5,026 bases of DNA from Halovenus sp. GTDB lineage: Archaea > Halobacteriota > Halobacteria > Halobacteriales > Haloarculaceae. Below the pieces are notes generated by a model that made no database searches, was not told where the DNA came from, and saw only the letters and a program-made list of their open reading frames with translations. The position numbers were made by a program, and so were the translations under genes. The DNA lies in assembly GCA_003551265.1 (NCBI GenBank), contig PUMG01000068.1:1-5026 (forward strand), read 5' to 3'. Shown in pieces: positions 1 to 5,026 of the stretch (the first letter of the stretch is position 1; each line of letters begins with the position of its first letter).

Positions 1-313
1 CGACGTACTCACCGCCAGCGTTTCGACAGACTGCGCGGGCACCGTCGACGAACGACGCGATGTCGTCCCACTCGAACAACGGGGCACCGTAGGCCGCAAC
101 CGCCGCAACTGGCTCGGCACCCATCGCTGCGACGTCCGAGAGAGACACACCGACTGACCGCCAGCCTGCCGTATATGCTGTTGTCCCCTCCGGAATATCG
201 GTTGTCTCGTGAAGCATGTCCGTCGTTACAACGAGGTTGTCGACGACAGCCGCGTCGTCTCCGGCGTGTGGAAGGTGGCTTGCGAGTCGCCGGAGTGCTT
301 CCCGTTCGTCCAT
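1..313 (-). CDS. thiL: Thiamine-monophosphate kinase, N-terminal part (cut by window edge)
   Basis: ThiL phosphorylates thiamine monophosphate with ATP to give thiamine diphosphate, the cofactor, in the cytoplasm. Reading the minus strand from the ATG at 313 gives 104 uninterrupted codons to the window edge. The protein begins MDEREALRRLASHLP and carries AGDDAAVV (residues 17-24), VTTDMLHETTD (29-39), YTAGWRSVG (47-55) and SLSDVAAMGA (57-66). This is the order of the ATP/Mg-binding N-terminal half of ThiL in the PurM/AIR-synthase-like kinase family. The conserved acidic motif that normally follows the residues GGEYV lies just outside the window. The gene is divergent from the S19e gene. The start is supported by the family's usual N-terminus, a short distance before the GDDAA motif. 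No defect is visible, but about two thirds of the usual protein is missing because of the window boundary. Confidence 0.9.
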   Translation of the reverse strand, partial: MDEREALRRLASHLPHAGDDAAVVDNLVVTTDMLHETTDIPEGTTAYTAGWRSVGVSLSDVAAMGAEPVAAVAAYGAPLFEWDDIASFVDGARAVCRNAGGEYV

Positions 314-335
314 GTCTGCGCTACGGCCGTCACCT

Positions 336-345
336 ACAAAACAGC
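336..345 (-). promoter_or_regulatory. Possible TATA-like element for thiL
   Basis: On the minus strand this reads CTGTTTTGTA, centred about 28 nt upstream of the thiL ATG at 313. That spacing would fit a leaderless or very short-leader haloarchaeal transcript. The match to the haloarchaeal TATA pattern (TTTAWA-like) is weak and rests on position more than sequence. Confidence 0.3.
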
Positions 346-405
346 GGTTATTTCTCGACTGTGACAATCACGGACACTCCCTCGGCTCTCGACCGGGTTC
401 ACAAC

Positions 406-414
406 AGTTAAATC
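406..414 (+). promoter_or_regulatory. Probable TATA element for the S19e gene
   Basis: The AT-rich core TTAAAT (408-413) stands out in GC-rich surroundings. Its centre lies about 27 nt before the ATG at 438, where an archaeal TATA box would place transcription start at or next to the start codon. No strong Shine-Dalgarno sequence precedes that ATG, so a leaderless mRNA is likely. This is inferred from spacing and composition. Confidence 0.5.
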
Positions 415-437
415 GCGCCATCGGAAAGAACGTGGCA

Positions 438-899
438 ATGACAACACTCTACGACGTGCCTGCCGAGGACCTCCTCGAGGCACTCGCGGAACGGTTCAAA
501 GACGAAGAGGCAATCAAAGCACCGGAGTGGCTCCAGTTCACGAAAAGCGGTGTCGGTCGAGAGCTTCCACCCGAACAGGAGGACTTCTGGGAGCGGCGCA
601 CTGCGAGCATTCTCCGGAAGGTCGCCATCGACGGTCCCGTGGGCGTCACCAGCCTCCAGACGGAGTACGGCGGCGCGAAACAGGGTTCGATACGCTACCG
701 TGTCCGTCCCAATCGAAAAACAGACGCCTCGGGCAACATCATCCGGACTGCACTCCAGCAACTCGAAGAGGCGGGCTACGTCGAAATCGGTGAGGGCGAA
801 GGCCGAACCGTCACCCCGGAGGGACACAGCCTCCTTGACGAGACGGCCACCGAGGTGCTCGAATCCATCGACGACCCTGAACTGCAGCGCTACGCCTGA
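438..899 (+). CDS. rps19e: 30S ribosomal protein S19e
   Basis: This is a small-subunit ribosomal protein of the archaeal/eukaryotic S19e family, a winged-helix fold that binds the head of the 30S subunit. The 153-residue protein has the hallmark DVPAEDLLEALAERFK (residues 6-21), the APEWLQFTKSG block (28-38), the WERRTASILRKVAIDGPVGV block (51-70), then YGGAKQGSIRYRVRP (77-91) and the C-terminal helix region with LQQLEEAGYVE (107-117) and VTPEG (125-129). The length is normal for haloarchaeal S19e. The frame is open upstream to 216, but that extension overlaps thiL and does not resemble S19e. An in-frame GTG at 432 is possible; the ATG at 438 fits the family's MTTLYDVPA-type start. It ends about 40 bp before the convergent stop of the GNAT fusion gene. 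Confidence 0.96.
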   Translation: MTTLYDVPAEDLLEALAERFKDEEAIKAPEWLQFTKSGVGRELPPEQEDFWERRTASILRKVAIDGPVGVTSLQTEYGGAKQGSIRYRVRPNRKTDASGNIIRTALQQLEEAGYVEIGEGEGRTVTPEGHSLLDETATEVLESIDDPELQRYA

Positions 900-939
900 C
901 TGACGGAGCAAAATCCTGGCGCAGTTTCGTCGACAGTTT

Positions 940-2139
940 CTAACGAATCCCCAAGACGACTCCCAGGGTGACGAGGACCACAAGCGCCAGCACACCCCAG
1001 ACAGCACGGTTCCAGTCGTACACTCGTCTCCCACGATAGCACTGAAACGGCGTAAACGCGAGCAGATGGTCGACGATGAGAAACGGCACAACCACGAACG
1101 CCACCAGCGACTCGACCGAGACCCCAACAAGTATGATGGAGTCCCCGGAGAGACTCACACCCAGGAGTGTAATCAGCAAGACGCTGGTCGAGATAACAGC
1201 ACCGAAACCGAACAGCTGTTGTTTCTCCCGGTAGCTCGACGTCTCTGATGCGGGATACAGCGACCCGAGCATCGGAAAGAACGCACCTGCCAGGAGACCG
1301 ATTGTTGCACTCACGGGTATCCCGTTCGTACATCCGCGATACGTCCACCGCTCAGTGTCAGCGGCTGCAAGGACCCCCAGCGGCGCTTCGCGGACGACGA
1401 ACACCGCACATCCGAGCACCGTAAGCAGGACCAGTTCAGTCACCGTTACCGTCCACTCGAACAGCCCAGCAATGCCCACAAAAGCGAGAAGCAGGACGAA
1501 GAGGTTGAGCACCCACGACACAGACAGTGCACGCAACCCATCAGGAAACAGTCGGTTGCCGGTGTCCTGTCGCAGAGTCGGCTTCTCGGAGTCCTGTTTG
1601 TGTTCAGGCTGGCAAGCGCCATCATCGAGTGGTCTGCGCCAGAGAAAGTGTCCAAAATCGACGTAGTAGCTCAATAGCCACCAGATGTCGAGTACGTCTC
1701 GCACACCGCTCGTCCGAACGAGCTGTGTCGTTGTCGTTCGTTCGAACCCCATCGCTGCGAACAGGTTGCTCGAACTCGTGTTGTGGCCCTCGATGTCGGT
1801 GACGATCTGCGTGCAGCCTCGTTCACGTAGATACGACACACCTTCGCCGACCAGCCGAGAACCGACGCCACGGCCACGTGCAGTTTCAGCGGTAAAGAGC
1901 CACGAGATAATCCCTGTACGCTCGGGGTCTTCGGACGGTATCACCATGATAAGACCGCCCACAATCTCACCGTCCATTCGTGCACAGAGCATGTGTTCCG
2001 TTGGTTGCACACTTCGCCTGTAGAGACGTGGAAACACCGCGCGTCCGAGTTCGACCACGCGCTCGCGCTCGTGACCTTCGGGCGTGTCGACGACGACGCG
2101 TTGCTTGTCGCCCTCCGCCGTCTCAGTCGCTGCTGACAT
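940..2139 (-). CDS. GNAT N-acetyltransferase fused to a polytopic, M50-like membrane domain
   Basis: A 399-residue two-part protein. Residues about 15-140 are a GNAT acyltransferase domain. The acetyl-CoA pyrophosphate-binding motif A is ARGRGVGSRLV (87-97), preceded by a strand containing IISWLFT (77-83) and followed by NLFAAMGFERT (125-135), the usual GNAT C-terminal helix-strand. A polar linker (about 165-205) leads to about six hydrophobic segments (roughly 208-226, 231-249, 273-293, 309-330, 334-356, 378-397). By eye the membrane half follows haloarchaeal M50 site-2-protease-like proteins (the segment with LSVSWV, later a PF...DWNRAVW block at 364-381). Where those carry HExxH, this has REAPL (250-254), and the late NLLPFxPxDG block reads TPFQCYRGRR (363-372). 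It is probably not an active protease. The acceptor substrate is unknown. The GNAT part is likely cytoplasmic and membrane-tethered. The ATG at 2139 is preferred to a GTG at 2145. It overlaps the upstream hydrolase gene by 17 bp, suggesting translational coupling. GNAT call strong; M50 relation tentative. Confidence 0.82.
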   Translation of the reverse strand: MSAATETAEGDKQRVVVDTPEGHERERVVELGRAVFPRLYRRSVQPTEHMLCARMDGEIVGGLIMVIPSEDPERTGIISWLFTAETARGRGVGSRLVGEGVSYLRERGCTQIVTDIEGHNTSSSNLFAAMGFERTTTTQLVRTSGVRDVLDIWWLLSYYVDFGHFLWRRPLDDGACQPEHKQDSEKPTLRQDTGNRLFPDGLRALSVSWVLNLFVLLLAFVGIAGLFEWTVTVTELVLLTVLGCAVFVVREAPLGVLAAADTERWTYRGCTNGIPVSATIGLLAGAFFPMLGSLYPASETSSYREKQQLFGFGAVISTSVLLITLLGVSLSGDSIILVGVSVESLVAFVVVPFLIVDHLLAFTPFQCYRGRRVYDWNRAVWGVLALVVLVTLGVVLGIR

Positions 2140-3637
2140 ACTCACTGATGGCCTGGAAGAGTTCGAGTCGTTTCAAGTCCTCATCGAGGAACTCGGCGTT
2201 GGTGGCAGTTTGTGCGATGACGACATCACGCTCGGTGTCGACAGAGACGTACTGTCCGTAGATTCCGTGCGCCTCGAAAACGCCATCAGTGTCGTCTGGA
2301 ATCCACCACTGGAAGCCGTAGTCATAGCCTTCGAATCCGAAGGCAGCATCCGGAGCGTCCTCGTGTGGTGGCTGTGGAGACGTACTCTGTTCCACCCACT
2401 CTTCAGGAATTACCTGCGCACCATCTGCGACACCGCCAGCTCTGAACAGTTCGCCAAAGCGAGCGTAGTCACGAACGTTCGCGTTGACACAGCAGTACGC
2501 CAGCCCACTGCCAGCGTGGTCGACCGTCCAGAACGCATCACCCTCCATCCCAGCGGGTTGCCAGAGACGACTCTCCGCGTACGACGCCAGCGACTCGCCT
2601 GTTGCGCCTTCGAGTGCCAGTCCAAGCGCCATCGTATCGACGCTGACGTACTCCCTGTAAGCACCTGGCTCTCGGTCACGGTCGATGTCGGCTAGCTGGT
2701 CCCTCATCGACTCGTTGAATGCGTAGGCGTCAATCTTGAGTTCGATCGGGTCAGTCAGGAACTCGTCGTACGTCTCGTCGAAGGCGACTCCGGAGGACAT
2801 CGTCAGCGCCTCCCGAACAGTCACCCCATCGTATCCTGAACCCTCCAGTTCTGGAACGTACTCTGTGAGTGAGTCCTCGACGCTGTCGATGTGTCCCTCC
2901 TCGATTGCGACGCCGACGAGCGCCGACGTGACCGACTTACCAGCCGACCACGACGTCGCCTGCGAGCGTTCGTCGTAGCCCTGATAGTAGGATTCGTGGA
3001 CGATTGCTCCCTCGTGTAACACGACTAACCCGGTCGTCTCGAAATCGTCGAGTACGGTTTGAGTATCGTGTTCCTCTCCCTGATAGGTGAACGTCTCGGG
3101 CAGCGCCTGGTCATCACGGTCGAGTTCCCAGACGTCTCCGTCGGCTTCGATGTCCTCTGCGGGGAACAACTCGTCCATCTGCTGGAAGTTATCGGCACGG
3201 TGGTCGTCAGCAAACAGCGTGAACATCACGAGCCAGCCAGTCGTGGCGAGATACGTGTATAGCACGAGAAACGCCGCCGCGACAACGAACACCGCCGCGA
3301 ACGTCCGCCAGCGCTGGCGAGTCACTCGCTCTGTCTCTGTCCGATACCCGTCGACGAGTGCAAGCGCGAGCAGCACCAGCACGGCTCCGAGTGTGAGAGA
3401 CATCGCATCGACCCCCGCGACCTGGGTCACGACCAGCAGGTACAACCCCCACAGCAGATACTCGACTGTGACGATGACCACCGACAAGACGAACACGACC
3501 GCCACCGGTCGCCTGAACCGACCGAGAGGTTCGTCGTCTGCTCGTCTCGCGATACCGAGTGCTGCCCCTGACGCCAGCGCGACGAAAAGCGCCAGCACCC
3601 ACCACAGCGCCACTCCCAGAACTGTCGTTCCGATCAT
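2123..3637 (-). CDS. Membrane-anchored serine hydrolase (class C beta-lactamase / NylB-like family)
   Basis: A 504-residue protein with an N-terminal membrane region and a C-terminal serine hydrolase domain. Hydrophobic segments lie at about 2-29, 44-70, 76-96 and 112-141. The loops at 30-43 and 97-111 are Arg-rich, so by the positive-inside rule they are cytoplasmic and the catalytic domain (about 190-500) is extracellular. Catalytic signatures are SxxK as SAGK (Ser231, Lys234), a candidate catalytic Tyr in YVS (Tyr330-Ser332), and HGIYG (457-461) at the KTG-equivalent position. VREALTMSSGVAFDE (274-288) and NVRDYARFGEL (387-397) are typical of the branch annotated as 6-aminohexanoate-dimer hydrolase-like. 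Such enzymes hydrolyse amide or ester bonds. The natural substrate is unknown, and archaea lack peptidoglycan. The ATG at 3637 is chosen over an in-frame GTG at 3661 because a TATA-like element lies about 29 nt upstream and the first helix begins immediately. It is first in a two-gene unit with the GNAT fusion. Confidence 0.88.
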   Translation of the reverse strand: MIGTTVLGVALWWVLALFVALASGAALGIARRADDEPLGRFRRPVAVVFVLSVVIVTVEYLLWGLYLLVVTQVAGVDAMSLTLGAVLVLLALALVDGYRTETERVTRQRWRTFAAVFVVAAAFLVLYTYLATTGWLVMFTLFADDHRADNFQQMDELFPAEDIEADGDVWELDRDDQALPETFTYQGEEHDTQTVLDDFETTGLVVLHEGAIVHESYYQGYDERSQATSWSAGKSVTSALVGVAIEEGHIDSVEDSLTEYVPELEGSGYDGVTVREALTMSSGVAFDETYDEFLTDPIELKIDAYAFNESMRDQLADIDRDREPGAYREYVSVDTMALGLALEGATGESLASYAESRLWQPAGMEGDAFWTVDHAGSGLAYCCVNANVRDYARFGELFRAGGVADGAQVIPEEWVEQSTSPQPPHEDAPDAAFGFEGYDYGFQWWIPDDTDGVFEAHGIYGQYVSVDTERDVVIAQTATNAEFLDEDLKRLELFQAISEYVSSD

Positions 3638-3660
3638 GGCCGACCGTCGACCAACGCACA

Positions 3661-3670
3661 CATAAATATT
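3661..3670 (-). promoter_or_regulatory. Probable TATA element for the serine hydrolase gene
   Basis: The minus strand reads AATATTTATG here, centred about 29 nt before the ATG at 3637. That is the right place for an archaeal TATA box giving a leaderless or nearly leaderless transcript. It would lie over the GTG alternative start at 3661, which argues for the ATG. It partly overlaps the left arm of the inverted repeat at 3665-3686, a position where a bound regulator could block TBP/TFB. Confidence 0.5.
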
Positions 3671-3686
3671 GCTGAATTACAATATT
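3665..3686. repeat. Inverted repeat in the divergent spacer (candidate operator)
   Basis: The arms AATATTG (3665-3671) and CAATATT (3680-3686) are perfect reverse complements separated by 8 bp. The left arm overlaps the candidate TATA box of the hydrolase gene. The arms are AT-rich in an AT-rich spacer, so chance occurrence is possible. No T-run follows, and the site lies upstream of both genes, so a terminator is unlikely. Confidence 0.35.
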
Positions 3687-3761
3687 AATTTATTGACTGA
3701 AATCTGTTCTTAGCGCCCCAAAATCCATTAAGAAGCATAATTAATTGAAAAGTGTATGATA

Positions 3762-3778
3762 TTCTATAACCGTATACA
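3762..3778 (+). promoter_or_regulatory. Possible promoter of the unknown gene at 3810
   Basis: Two TATA-like stretches, TTCTATAAC (3762-3770) and TATACA (3773-3778), lie 32-48 nt before the ATG at 3810. Either would give a short leader of roughly 5-20 nt. No Shine-Dalgarno sequence is visible in the bases before the ATG (CTAAACTCCCTTCT). Both stretches overlap the palindrome at 3766-3783, so the exact box cannot be fixed from sequence alone. Confidence 0.35.
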
Positions 3779-3783
3779 GTTAT
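3766..3783. repeat. 18-bp near-perfect palindrome (candidate operator)
   Basis: The sequence is ATAACCGTATACAGTTAT. Its two 9-base halves are reverse complements except at one position per half, around a central GTATAC. It ends 27 nt before the ATG at 3810, so it covers the region where the TATA box and TFB element of a short-leader transcript would lie. Size and position fit a site for a dimeric helix-turn-helix regulator. The regulator is not identifiable in the window. Confidence 0.45.
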
Positions 3784-3809
3784 CGTCACGGTAATCTAAA
3801 CTCCCTTCT

Positions 3810-4460
3810 ATGTCAGAAGAGGAGTCACGTCGACTGGGTGCAACCGGGTACAGACCCTACGGGGAACGGAGTGCACGCGACCGGCCACAGGGGATGTTGA
3901 CCTACGCGGACAGGGAGTATCTGCTGGGAGAGACAGAGCCAGAGACGGCGGCGGCAGAGCGCAAAAAGCGTGAGCGTATCCGCCGTCGGGTTCGACACGG
4001 AATCCTCGACTTCGGTCTCGCAGCACAGCTCGCGTGGGACGACCAGCAGCTCATCTTCGGAGATCTCGTGGACGAACACGGTGACATCGCAGACAGGATG
4101 CTGTATGACGGTCTGGTCGAGATGTTCGAGTTCATGCTCCGGAACATGACAGTCCAGGGCGCGCCCTTCGAACGCTTGCTTCGGCTTGGTCTCGAACGCT
4201 CTCTCGGCGTGTACTACCTCTGGTACGAGGGCCTGCTCGTCGACGTGGATATCGAGTATCGAGTCGGTGTCGATGTCGACGGGGCCATACCCCTGGCCGA
4301 GACAAAAAGTCGGGTTGAGACGGTCGACGACCTTCCGACCGCTGCCCTCCTCGCCCTCGAAGAGTACGGCATCACGTCTGTTTCAGAGTTACACGCTCTC
4401 GGTACGGGTGCACGACAAGAGGAAGACACTGACCTGCCCGGACGGTGGGCGCGTGAGTGA
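3810..4460 (+). CDS. Conserved haloarchaeal-type hypothetical protein
   Basis: A 216-residue soluble, charged protein with no recognised catalytic motif. An N-terminal part (about 28-90) runs GMLTYADREYLLGE (28-41), then a basic helix AERKKRERIRRRVRHGILDF (49-68) and a segment with WDDQQLIFGDL (76-86). From memory, this pattern of a start like G-[IM]-L-T-x-A-D-R-[EQ]-[YF]-L followed by an Arg-rich helix recurs in many uncharacterised haloarchaeal proteins; I cannot name the family. The middle (95-145) is probably helical, with ERLLRLGLERSLGVYYLWYE (121-140). The C-terminal LPTAALLALEEYGITSVSELHALG (175-198) resembles a helix-hairpin-helix or RpoA-CTD-like repeat, which in other proteins binds nucleic acid or protein. 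There are no membrane segments or signal peptide. The ATG at 3810 is the first in frame and follows the AT-rich promoter region. Function unknown; a DNA-associated or regulatory role is only a guess. Confidence 0.75.
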   Translation: MSEEESRRLGATGYRPYGERSARDRPQGMLTYADREYLLGETEPETAAAERKKRERIRRRVRHGILDFGLAAQLAWDDQQLIFGDLVDEHGDIADRMLYDGLVEMFEFMLRNMTVQGAPFERLLRLGLERSLGVYYLWYEGLLVDVDIEYRVGVDVDGAIPLAETKSRVETVDDLPTAALLALEEYGITSVSELHALGTGARQEEDTDLPGRWARE

Positions 4461-4519
4461 AACATGGGGCTTTCTCCTCGTAGTTCCACAGACTCTGTAG
4501 ACAGCCACCGAGACGAATA

Positions 4520-5026
4520 CTACGAGATGAACGCATCCTGTGCGAACTCGATTGCATCTTCGACAGCACCAACGCTGGCCAGGTGCTGGACGCCGATGGT
4601 CGTCTTCAGCGCACGGGCGGGCGTTCCTCGGAGGACGCGAGACCCAACCTGTGCAACGGTGCCGTCACCGATGGTCACGACCCACCCGAGTGAGTCGTAG
4701 GTGTAGCGTTCGAGACGCGGTTCGAACCCGCTGCCGTCGTGAGCGTGTTCGAGGAGAGATTCGACGTTTTGTGCTGCGACTTTCGCCTGTCTGGTGGCGG
4801 TCTGTGCGCTCGCCGGGACGGACGCGCCTCTGTCGTCGACGACGCGAACTCCGTCACCGACCCCGAACGTCTTCCTCCCGAGTCGGAGCGTCGAGCGAAC
4901 CTGCGGACGCAACCCGGACAGCGCCTCCTGCCCAGCGATACCGCCCGTCCAGACGAGCTGGTCGTACCGTATGTTCTCGCCACCGGCGAGCGTCACATGG
5001 TTTTCGTCGGCCGATTCCACGGCAGC
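4520..5026 (-). CDS. NAD(P)/FAD-dependent NADH dehydrogenase (NDH-2-like), C-terminal part (cut by window edge)
   Basis: This is the C-terminal 168 residues of a pyridine nucleotide-disulfide oxidoreductase that resembles haloarchaeal type II NADH dehydrogenases, which pass electrons from NADH through FAD to membrane quinone. Visible motifs, numbered from the window edge, are YDQLVWTGGIAG (21-32), the FAD-contacting TFGVGDGVRVVDD (53-65), and PASAQTATRQAKVAAQN (71-87), which matches the conserved AQxAxxQ region of NDH-2 near the flavin and quinone site. Then come DSLGWVVTIGDGTVAQVG (111-128) and a C-terminal helix ending at the TAG stop at 4520-4522. The frame is open to base 5026. A GTG at 5020 is internal and is not the start, since the Rossmann FAD- and NAD-binding portions must lie outside the window. 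It is convergent with the gene at 3810-4460. A related flavoprotein such as sulfide:quinone oxidoreductase is less likely, as no conserved Cys is visible. Confidence 0.85.
   Translation of the reverse strand, partial: AAVESADENHVTLAGGENIRYDQLVWTGGIAGQEALSGLRPQVRSTLRLGRKTFGVGDGVRVVDDRGASVPASAQTATRQAKVAAQNVESLLEHAHDGSGFEPRLERYTYDSLGWVVTIGDGTVAQVGSRVLRGTPARALKTTIGVQHLASVGAVEDAIEFAQDAFIS

Larger units (their letters stand above)
3638..3809. other. AT-rich divergent intergenic region
   Basis: These 172 bp separate the start codons of the minus-strand hydrolase and the plus-strand unknown gene. From about 3660 to 3790 the sequence is strongly AT-rich compared with the GC-rich genes on either side. 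It contains candidate promoters for both directions, the inverted repeats at 3665-3686 and 3766-3783, and the short palindrome AATTAATT (3739-3746). I see no coding potential, RNA gene or mobile-element end in it. Confidence 0.7.

Noticed and set aside
216..437. In-frame N-terminal extension of the S19e frame
   Set aside because: The extra residues are Ser/Arg-rich and unlike S19e, overlap the thiL coding region on the other strand, and would run through the likely promoter at 406-414.
408..1130. 240-codon open frame on the minus strand antisense to the S19e gene
   Set aside because: It covers S19e and the 3' end of the GNAT fusion. The protein is Arg/Cys/Trp-rich with no recognisable domain, as expected for a shadow frame in GC-rich DNA.
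890..1348. 152-codon minus-strand frame overlapping the GNAT fusion gene
   Set aside because: It shares the DNA of the membrane domain in another frame, has Cys/Arg-rich composition atypical of haloarchaeal proteins, and has no motif.
2084..2695. 203-codon plus-strand frame opposite the serine hydrolase gene
   Set aside because: It lies antisense to a hydrolase with clear catalytic motifs and shows no domain of its own.
3638..3661. GTG start at 3661 adding eight residues to the serine hydrolase
   Set aside because: The likely TATA box overlaps this codon, and the ATG at 3637 sits at the expected leaderless distance, so the shorter form is preferred.
3087..3665. 192-codon plus-strand frame opposite the hydrolase membrane region
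   Set aside because: The composition is almost entirely Ser, Thr, Arg and Ala, typical of the complement of GC-rich membrane-protein codons.
3660..3790. AT-rich spacer as a replication origin or mobile-element scar
   Set aside because: No origin-recognition-box repeats, target-site duplications, terminal inverted repeats or nearby Orc1/Cdc6, transposase or integrase gene were seen. A promoter region explains it more simply.
4461..4519. Possible terminator hairpin between the convergent genes
   Set aside because: I found no stable stem with a following T-run on either strand in these 59 bp. The same applies to the 40-bp gap at 900-939.

Overview
The window looks like a haloarchaeal (class Halobacteria) chromosome segment. 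The genes are GC-rich with acidic proteins, there is an archaeal-type ribosomal protein S19e, the thiL and NDH-2-like genes read like haloarchaeal versions, and short AT-rich promoters sit next to start codons as expected for leaderless transcripts. No tRNA, rRNA, CRISPR array, insertion sequence or integrase is visible.

Layout, left to right. (1) At the left edge is the N-terminal part of a thiamine-monophosphate kinase gene (thiL) on the minus strand, cut by the window. (2) A divergent 124-bp spacer separates it from the complete plus-strand gene for ribosomal protein S19e. (3) Convergent to S19e, after a gap of about 40 bp, is a two-gene minus-strand unit. Its upstream gene encodes a four-helix membrane-anchored serine hydrolase of the class C beta-lactamase/NylB-like fold. 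Its downstream gene overlaps the first by 17 bp and encodes a GNAT acetyltransferase fused to a multi-helix membrane domain. (4) A markedly AT-rich 172-bp divergent spacer carries two inverted repeats and the candidate promoters. (5) A plus-strand gene of unknown function (216 aa) follows. (6) After 59 bp, convergent, comes the C-terminal part of an FAD-dependent NADH dehydrogenase (NDH-2-like) gene, cut by the right edge.

thiL, S19e and the NDH-2-like gene are housekeeping genes. The centre of the window is accessory in character. The most interesting item is the GNAT fusion: its membrane half aligns by eye with the haloarchaeal M50 site-2-protease-like family, but the positions expected to carry the zinc ligands appear to be substituted. 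It may therefore be a catalytically dead pseudoprotease tied to an acetyltransferase, translationally coupled to a surface-facing serine hydrolase. That is an inference from motif reading only. I see no clear defence, toxin or mobile system.
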